Of a stretch of 64,000 nt of DNA, positions 57,154 to 64,000 are shown piece after piece. The stretch comes from Rhexocercosporidium sp. MPI-PUGE-AT-0058 (Eukaryota; Ascomycota; Leotiomycetes; Helotiales), in assembly GCA_020746875.1 (NCBI GenBank), contig JAGTJL010000020.1:744001-808000 (forward strand). The letters run 5' to 3'. The position numbers were made by a program, and so were the translations under genes. Each line of letters begins with the position of its first letter. The first letter of the stretch is position 1. The notes beneath the pieces are model-generated. The model searched no databases and had not been told where the DNA came from. It saw nothing but the letters and a program-made list of their open reading frames with translations.

Positions 57154-60053
57154 ATGGAGGCTTTGTCTCGAACAGAGTATCCAGCGGCCCTGGTAAATAT
57201 TACAAACAGTCCAGCTCGACGCTTTGCGCCCCTGCTAATTGAACAATAGGGGCGCCTGTCCCCAGGAACTGCCAATGCCAGGCTTGCAGAACGAGTGAAG
57301 AAGATTGGGAAGATCAATTCAGAGATTGCTGGATGGCTCCAGGTCAGCCGGTTCGAGGAGGGACGCTGAGGGGACGCTTTATTCACATATATCTAGGAAC
57401 GCCGGAAAGTCGAGGAAGCATATGTCGCAGGTCTCAAAAAGCTTGCTGTTCGACCATTGGCAGACTTGGAGAAGGATCTGGGGTACGTTCGTTGGATTCG
57501 ACGATTGGGTGCTCGCTGACAGTTTGACAAAGGATATTTGATGCCCCATGGAAGAGAATCGTTGAATCCGCGGCCGAGATGGCGAAGTCGCATACTCTAC
57601 TGGCCGACAGGATAGAGAAAGATATAGAACAGCCGCTGCGAAACTTTGCCTCGAGTAATAAGGAGATGTCCGCAATGTCCACCCAACAAGGGAATCTGGC
57701 TGCGACCGCCAAGGAGCTGGAAGATGCACAAGAGAGATCTGACAAGCTGAGCAAGAAGGGAGGGAAAGCCAGTGCCCAAAAGGTTGATTTTGCTCAATCC
57801 AGACTTCAGTCAGCCACCAGCTCTTGGGATGGCCAAGCACCTTTCATATTCGAGACTCTGCAGATACTGGACGAAAGACGCCTGAACCACCTCCGAGACG
57901 TCCTTACCCAATACCAAACTCTCGAGATGGACAATATTAATAGGAACCAGAGAGTTGTGGAGAGTACTTTGGGGCTGTTACTGGAGGTTGAGACGGCTCA
58001 AGAGATCCAAAACTGGTCGCAAGCTGCTGGTATGGGAGGAAAACCTGCCAATGAGAGGAGGTCGACAACAAGACAGTCTTCAATTGCTGGTAGCACCAGT
58101 GCTGGAAACACCTCTATGCCTGCTCCACCAACCCCCGCATCTACGCATACGGATAATCAGAGCGAGCATTCCGAGAAACGGGAACAAGGTAAGATAGATT
58201 TAGGTTTAGCTAGTGATTTATATCTTGGAGCTTATTCTGGCCCCTGCTGAGATTTACTTTACTGACTTAATTCTAGAATCAAAGTTGAAAAGCCGTTTTG
58301 GTACTATGCTTGGGCGACGTCGTCAAAGTATACACGGTGGATTTGGACGTGCACCATCACCCAATAAAGGATTCATGCCGTTTGGAGGAAGAAACACAGC
58401 AAGTAGAGATGGTAGACCAAGTCCGTCTCCACGAGCATCATCCAACAACCTGCGAGAATCACCAGCACCTGACAACCGACTTTCATCACTGGCCGAATCA
58501 CCTCCAGCGCTCAGTCCAACTTCCCAAACCAATGGACACAGGCACGACAACGACCCTGACTCAATCAATTTTATTACATCTAACTTTGATGGGTCCTCAA
58601 CTTCACGTGCAACAAATGGTGCTCCAGTTTCAAACCTGCCGGATTTGTCTGATGTTCAGCCGCCACCAGGTCCTCCTCCATCTCACGTGAAGTCTATGGC
58701 CGAGAATAAAGATGCTGAAGGGTTCTCAGTACCAGCACCTATGAATGATCCCATATCTCAAGCACAGCAAGATGCGGCATTGGAGGGAGAACAGCCACAG
58801 TTCAAACTCGATATTCGAAAGGATCCAATTCCAGAACAGGACGCCGATGCTCAAGCAGCCTTGTCCAGTGTTGCCAACACGTTGAGATCCTCCACCACCC
58901 CAAGCCGCAAGGCTGGAACTGTAAGAGGTCGGCGTGACGTTCGAAACACGATTTTCATGCCTCCGATGCCTACTTCTCTTGACGTAGCTAGCCCTGACAA
59001 TCAATATCCTCCATCCCCTGGAATCGCCCCTGGTAGAGCTGCTGCTCTTGCAGCATTATCGTCTGGCGAGCATGCCGGTCCTCCAACTGCTTCAGACACA
59101 ACTTCAATTCGTTCTGGGCATTCTTTGGCAAATCATGCGGTGGTTAAGCACACAGAAAGTCACACACCTGGGTTACATGCTTCAATCATTGAGACCGTCA
59201 GCGTGACTTTCGAGAATGGGGTAGTCAAAACTTCCAAAATTAACGGAGAGATTGCTTTGGTTCATAATAGAGATGTCGAAGATTCTTCTTTCTCCAGTAA
59301 GCTATTGTGCTGTTGACATTTTGAGATAACACTAACCTTGTCACAGGTAATAATGAGACAATCAGGATCAACAACTTCCCAAATATGGAAGCCATTGGAC
59401 CTAATAGGACGTTTATTCATCCCGTCTCCGAACAGAAGCCTGACGAGTTCACAATCGATCTCACTCCTCTCTCCTCAAAAGCTTCTGTTGCTTTCACCTA
59501 TCGGGTCCATGTCGACGAAGCAACCATGACCTCTCAAGGCCCTCTTCTGCTGAAGCAAGCCTGGAAGCCACAAGGAGACAAGTTAGGGCTCGTCATAGAA
59601 TACAGCTTGAATCCAGCTTTCAGCTCAGAACCTGTCGCATTCAACAACCTTGTTCTTGTTGGTATCTACCAAGGCGCACGGGCTATAGCATGCCAAACCA
59701 AACCCACCGGCACACATCTGAAGGAGAAGTCGCTCGTCTACTGGCGACTGGGCGATGTAACTCTCTCGCAAGACTGGCACAAAATCATCTGCCGGGTTTC
59801 CGGTACAGAAGGTGCAATGCCTGAACCTGGACACGTCGAAGCGCGCTGGGAGATCAACAATCCCTCGAACTCGCCTATAGGCAGCGGGATCAGCATTTCT
59901 AAATTTGAGCAGAGCAAGGGCAAAGGCAGGGAAGAGAATGATGATCCTTTCGCTGATGCAACTAGCCCTGGTCTTCCTCTGACCCCGTTGGGGACATGGA
60001 CTGATATTGGGATGCATAAGAAGTTGGTTAGTGGTAAATACGAAGCGCGATAA
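57154..60053 (+). CDS. Muniscin endocytic adaptor (SYP1-like): F-BAR plus mu-homology domain
   Basis: Six exons: 57154-57192, 57250-57342, 57397-57482, 57533-58188, 58277-59296 and 59347-60053. All phases close, giving 866 aa. Residues 1-260 form a helical F-BAR domain (RVKKIGKINSEIAGWLQ, EEAYVAGLKKLAVRPL, APWKRIVESAAEMAKSH). Residues 280-590 are a Ser/Pro-rich linker (FGRAPSPNKGFMPFGG, DGRPSPSPRASS). From about 600 the muniscin mu-homology domain follows (ETVSVTFENGVVKTSKINGE, LSLNPAF-like EYSLNPAFSSEPVAFNNLVL, and ARWEINNPS). Yeast Syp1 arrives early at clathrin-mediated endocytic sites, bends membrane and binds cargo. The order and length fit the fungal orthologue. Kinase and adaptor are divergently transcribed, with no known link. 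Confidence 0.93.
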
Positions 60054-61410
60054 GGGCGTGTAATGGTAGGATGGCGCAGGTGTTGGTAATTCGATGAGAT
60101 GGGGCGAGACTCCATGCAGGCAACGGATGAAGGATTGGTGACGACGACCTGGAGTGTGTAATTCTTCTGTACAGCACAATACATTGTATTGTTTTAACTA
60201 TCATCCGCATGTCCCCGAGTGCTGAGCTGTGCAGCGGGTTTCTTCTTTCATCCACTTGATCGCATTTCCACTTGAGGGCACTGTCACATGTGCCGAAAAC
60301 GGCTGCAGCTTCGCGAATTACCCCCACATCCATCCACAACAGGACCTAAAGGAAAATGCTGGGTTCAGGGTCTCCACGCCATAAAGCTTGGCTTTCTAGC
60401 CAAGAAATCTCTTTTTCTCCGACTGTTGATATCCCTCACCTCAGTTTCTGGGGATGATGTCGATCGTATCACCTTGGGATTTGGTTCACTCGGTTTAGAT
60501 CAGAACACTGTCCCTTTTTTGTACTTGAATATCCACACCTCTCTATTGAATTGTAATGTTGCACAACAGTCATTCTCTCCTGACTGAGAAATTTAAGCAT
60601 GTTCTTTCCCTCAAGACCGCGAGGAATTGTTCTTTGCGAGAAGAGAGGGTGCAGATGTACGTCATCTTACCCTTGCTGGATAGCATGGTTCATGCGAGCT
60701 TGCTTGTCTGCATATGCAAAGCTCCTCCTTTTCAAGTATTCGGGTCTTTTCTCTCTATATCAGCTATTATATCGCGGGGCTGTCTTCCGTTATCTTCCTA
60801 AGCATACAACATTACTGCGTAAGATGCTGGTAGAGATAAGACTGTAAAGCGGGGGACCAGAAGGTAGCGTGTTGCAGACTGGCAACATTGCACCCCCACT
60901 ACATACGCCGCCGGGTGAAGTGCCGAATGTAGATTGCTTACTTGGGTTGGAACTTGATTTTGGGATATATGAGAAATCTGGGTAGAGCTTCAGATATGTA
61001 ATCAGGCTTGTGGATTGGGTATTCCTGATTTGGGATGTGGAACGCTGGAATGGGATGCTTGTCTGAGGCAGTATCGAGACATTTACAGGAGGAAGTAGGA
61101 AGGTGGTCAGCGAAATGCCGGTTTAGATGGATTAGAGGGGCTTAGTGGGAGAGGATGACGAGTTGTTGGATTTGATGATGGGAGCGAGTGAGCTAGAATC
61201 TTTTGTTCTAGGACAGGACATTGGTGATGCCTTGATTCTGAGATCGTGGAAAGGTATATATTGAGCACAAAATCTCTCTCATCCGTTGTTTTTCCTCGTT
61301 ATTATTCAAATATCCATTCATCTATTACGAATCCTTCTCATCAAGCACCCGCCCTACACAAGCATATCATACTCCTCACACTCCGACCTCCTCAAACCCA
61401 ACCGTAACCA
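60054..61410. other. Intergenic, about 1.36 kb
   Basis: 3' flank of the adaptor gene and long promoter of the Gly/Ser-rich gene, including a CT/CA-rich leader from about 61270. Small frames are unsupported. Confidence 0.5.
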
Positions 61411-61989
61411 TGTTCGGCTCAAATGACAACGACAACAACAACGAGCAAAGCTCCAACCAACAAAGCAGCTACGGAAATTCTGGCCCCAAACAACAATTCC
61501 TCCTCCCGCGGTGGTGGATATGGTGAAAGCGATTCGAACTCGAATGGAGATACCTATGGTTCTTCCGACTCTAATTCCAACTCCAATTCCAACTCCGGAG
61601 GTGGAAGTTATGGAGGAAGCAGCAACGACAACGATAATGAGAAGAGTGGAGGATCTTATGGCTCTTCTGATTCCAGTTCAAATTCCCACTCGGGTAGTGG
61701 AGGGTACGGAGGGAGTAATGACGACAATGAGAGGTCTGCGAACGCGAAATCCAGCTCGGACAGTGGAGGGTATGGAGGGAGCAGTGGCGACGACAATGAG
61801 AGATCGTCGAACTCGAATTCCAACTCGAACTCAAGCAGTGGAGGGTATGGAGGAAGCAGCAACGATACTGAGAATGGCAATTCTTCGAGTGGGTTTGATA
61901 GCTCGGGAGGGTCAGGGGGTTTTGAGAGTAAGATTGAGCAGAAGGGGATTGAAGCTGCGGAAGGGTATGCTAAGAAAGAGGGGTGGTAG
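61411..61989 (+). CDS. Gly/Ser/Asn-rich low-complexity protein with probable N-terminal frame change
   Basis: The annotatable frame 61423-61989 encodes 188 aa built from repeats of the type GGYGGSSND and SNSNSNS, ending in a charged amphipathic stretch (SKIEQKGIEAAEGYAKKEGW). Fungal stress-induced hydrophilins of similar composition often start MFGSND. Exactly that sequence occurs at 61411 in another frame (MFGSNDNDNNNEQSSNQQSS), which stays compositionally coherent up to the CCCCAAACAACAA tract near 61485. The coherent protein therefore appears to switch frames there by one base. Either this is a one-base indel in a short homopolymer (mutation or assembly error) or translation starts at 61423 with a Thr-rich leader. 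The protein is probably soluble and disordered. The role is unknown. Confidence 0.55.
   Translation, partial: CSAQMTTTTTTSKAPTNKAATEILAPNNNSSSRGGGYGESDSNSNGDTYGSSDSNSNSNSNSGGGSYGGSSNDNDNEKSGGSYGSSDSSSNSHSGSGGYGGSNDDNERSANAKSSSDSGGYGGSSGDDNERSSNSNSNSNSSSGGYGGSSNDTENGNSSSGFDSSGGSGGFESKIEQKGIEAAEGYAKKEGW
61590..61900 (+). repeat. Degenerate tandem repeat coding for Gly-Tyr-Gly-Gly-Ser units
   Basis: Units reading G-G-Y-G-G-S recur at intervals of 60-90 bp, with Asn/Ser codon runs between them. The unit length varies, as expected for slippage-prone coding repeats. Confidence 0.7.
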
Positions 61990-64000
61990 ATTGGGTTTGT
62001 GAAAAGTTATGAAGCCAGCTTCATGACAGGGATCTTGAGGCGAGATGAGGTCTAGATTCGTTGAGGGAGTTGAGAAAATAGTGTGTGTAATGTGTAATGT
62101 CATGTATATGGATTTAGTGGAAAGGAGGCCTCTTTTGAAATTGCTGCTCTGGGTCCTCTCTTTGTTGTTAGACTTGATAAGATTCGCTAATCAAGTAATA
62201 CGTATATTTCTACAGCTAGGTGAAGTTGACGAAGCAAATAGATCTAGCTCTCAATATCCTTCCCGTTTCTAGCGCACAGGTCTTACAGCACCTCTATCCG
62301 TCAGTGGACTCCTTCTTCTCACATAGAATAAAGATCGGTTGATGATATTGATGGCTCTGCAAATTCATACAATGTAATATTCGTTTCTCAACTCTAGATC
62401 AGAAGAATGGCAAATTATTGTAGGCGCCGTTGCCTCTGTGTGTTCAATGCAACGATCAATAGTCGTCTACACTCAATTAAAGTTTTTCCTCAAATCAAAC
62501 TGCGTAGACAGACCGCAATGGGCACGAATGGAAAGCTAACTACCACGTGATTACTCTCCTCATTTTTTCTCGGGCTCAAGTGGTGTCCGGGTACATCTCA
62601 AGGCTGATATTATTCCAGTCCAAACGAGGTTGAGGTATCGCCTTCAGCCGATCAGCCGGAAAATTCCAGGGGGGGCTTGCATAGTAGCTTCTATTTTTAT
62701 CATTCGCCAATACTCACGGAGAATATCGATTTACGAGTCAGCACCGTATCGAGGTTGAGAAATCCTTCCTTCCGAATTCCGGATCGCGCCACTCGGCTAG
62801 CTATGGAGAATGTAAACAAGGCCAACTCAATGGAGAATCTCATGGGCTATCATGCTGGACTTTCAATAGGCTTGGCAGAATGTTATGTGGCATACCGTTC
62901 TGGCACTTAGTAACAATGAAATTCCAAGTGATGTGGTATTTCGCCCTCGTTTGGTGAATGCATGTCCATTCAACACTTGACCAATGTAAGAGCTCGGTTC
63001 ATCTACTCTGTTCATACTCGGCAAATCTCGGCTTAAAGCTTATCTTATAGCTGAGTCAATACCAATGGGCTAGCGAATACTAGACTAGAAACTGGCCAAG
63101 GTTGTAATCGGAGCGACGGACCGGCAAATATCCTCCCGATGGCGATGGAAACATTCACGTCCCTCACCATTTTTAAGCTGACGATGTCGTATAATCAGCA
63201 CTGAATACTCTCGGTTGTCTTCTACCAGGTCCTTAATTTAGACTCGGGAATGACTCCATGCCAAGGTGAGAGCGTTATCACCGATTCCGTCTGAAATATA
63301 AATTGATGCCAAGAATAGAACAGCCAGAGCAAAACAATGATTTCAGCAAATCTTTTGATCGCATCGGACGAAATCTTAATTTCCGATTCTCGATCGATTC
63401 CGTGATTAGCGGTGGTATTGCTGGGTTACTGCTGCTGGTATCTCTCGACGGTGTAGTTTTAACCAATCTCAAGATCTCAAATCGCTGATTTGAGTGCAGG
63501 TGATCCACACGGAGTGGTTCCTCATGCCAGGACAGTCAGTCGACTCAGAGCACAGAGCATTGAAGTCGAGACGAAGTTCTTTAAATAGAGCACTGGCTCC
63601 GAATTTTAGATTGTAGGCTGAACATGGCATTCATCCTGACCCATCAAGCTACTTCTGCCCCGCCTCGATAGACTGGCCCCCTGGTGGTACCTGGATGTTT
63701 CTCTGCTGGAACCAGGGTTGGCATATTGTCGGAAATATTACAACAGGACTTGTGTGTTTGGCCAGGTGGCAATGAAGCTTAGGCAAATGTTTATATAATT
63801 TGCCGGGAGATTGTCGTTTGCAGAGAAGAGGCGCTTGATGTGCCCCTGTCCCTCACCCTGGTTCTCGCCCTAGTTCTCGCCCCCTGACTTCCCCACAAAC
63901 GAGCACGACTCCAGACCTTTCACCTGCGTCTGCGCCAACCTTATTTCATCCCAGACAACATCCCATGAAGTTTTACAAATATACTGCCCATTTCGGCCTC
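61990..64000. other. 2 kb right-hand flank without recognisable gene
   Basis: Frames at 62677-62910 and 63278-63508 have no support. A TATA-like TTTATATAAT near 63789 precedes an ATG at about 63966 that opens MKFYKYTAHFGL and runs off the window, so a gene may begin at the edge, but this cannot be judged. Confidence 0.4.

Noticed and set aside
63966..64000. Possible gene start at the right edge (MKFYKYTAHFGL)
   Set aside because: Only 35 bases are visible; a TATA-like element upstream is suggestive but not enough.

Overview
The window looks like a gene-rich stretch of a filamentous ascomycete nuclear genome (Pezizomycotina). Genes are separate and monocistronic. Most are split by 50-130 bp introns with GT..AG borders and CTAAC/CTGAC-like branch sites. 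The families are typical of these fungi: Fung_rhodopsin/SAT4-type membrane protein, Clr5 domain, Zn2Cys6 regulator, NIPA-type transporter with a long tail, fungal LtrA homologue, JEN/SHS transporter and small secreted Cys-rich proteins. A leotiomycete (Helotiales-like) origin is my best guess, but it is only an inference from family content. I saw no rRNA, tRNA, CRISPR, transposase or reverse transcriptase.

Layout. 0-10 kb: a 5' fragment of a FAD monooxygenase at the left edge, a small secreted Cys-rich protein (1383-1686), an Mpv17/Sym1-type mitochondrial protein, a secreted GH20 hexosaminidase, and a decayed or poorly resolved multi-exon gene (7.4-9.1 kb). 10-24 kb: a secreted SMP-30-like propeller protein, a cytochrome P450, a NIPA-like Mg2+ transporter, a rhodopsin-like membrane protein and a secreted alpha/beta hydrolase. 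24-36 kb: gene-poor DNA, then a Cys-rich single-pass surface protein, an LtrA homologue and a JEN-type carboxylate transporter. 36-49 kb: a mixed zone where damaged genes (Ser-rich hypothetical, Clr5 protein, half sugar transporter, Zn2Cys6 factor) alternate with intact ones (peroxisomal enoyl-CoA hydratase, metallo-beta-lactamase-fold protein, E2 ubiquitin-conjugating enzyme). 49-62 kb: a MobA-like protein with a lost NTP loop, a dicarboxylate/cation symporter, a second small secreted Cys-rich protein, a Csk1-like kinase, a SYP1-type endocytic adaptor and a Gly/Ser-rich low-complexity protein. 62-64 kb: nothing recognisable.

Working together. There is no convincing biosynthetic cluster: the P450 has no core synthase next to it. 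The carboxylate transporter, the dicarboxylate symporter and the peroxisomal hydratase fit use of organic acids and acyl chains. The secreted set (hexosaminidase, hydrolase, propeller protein, two small Cys-rich proteins) fits a plant- or detritus-associated life. The divergent hydratase/metallo-hydrolase pair shares a 460 bp promoter.

The most notable result is the density of gene lesions, with premature stops, frameshifts and truncation in at least five genes. Two Cys-rich secreted proteins with very short first exons were also recovered by reading splice sites by hand. Whether the lesions are real decay or assembly error cannot be decided from the sequence alone. I did not find a clearly new biological system.
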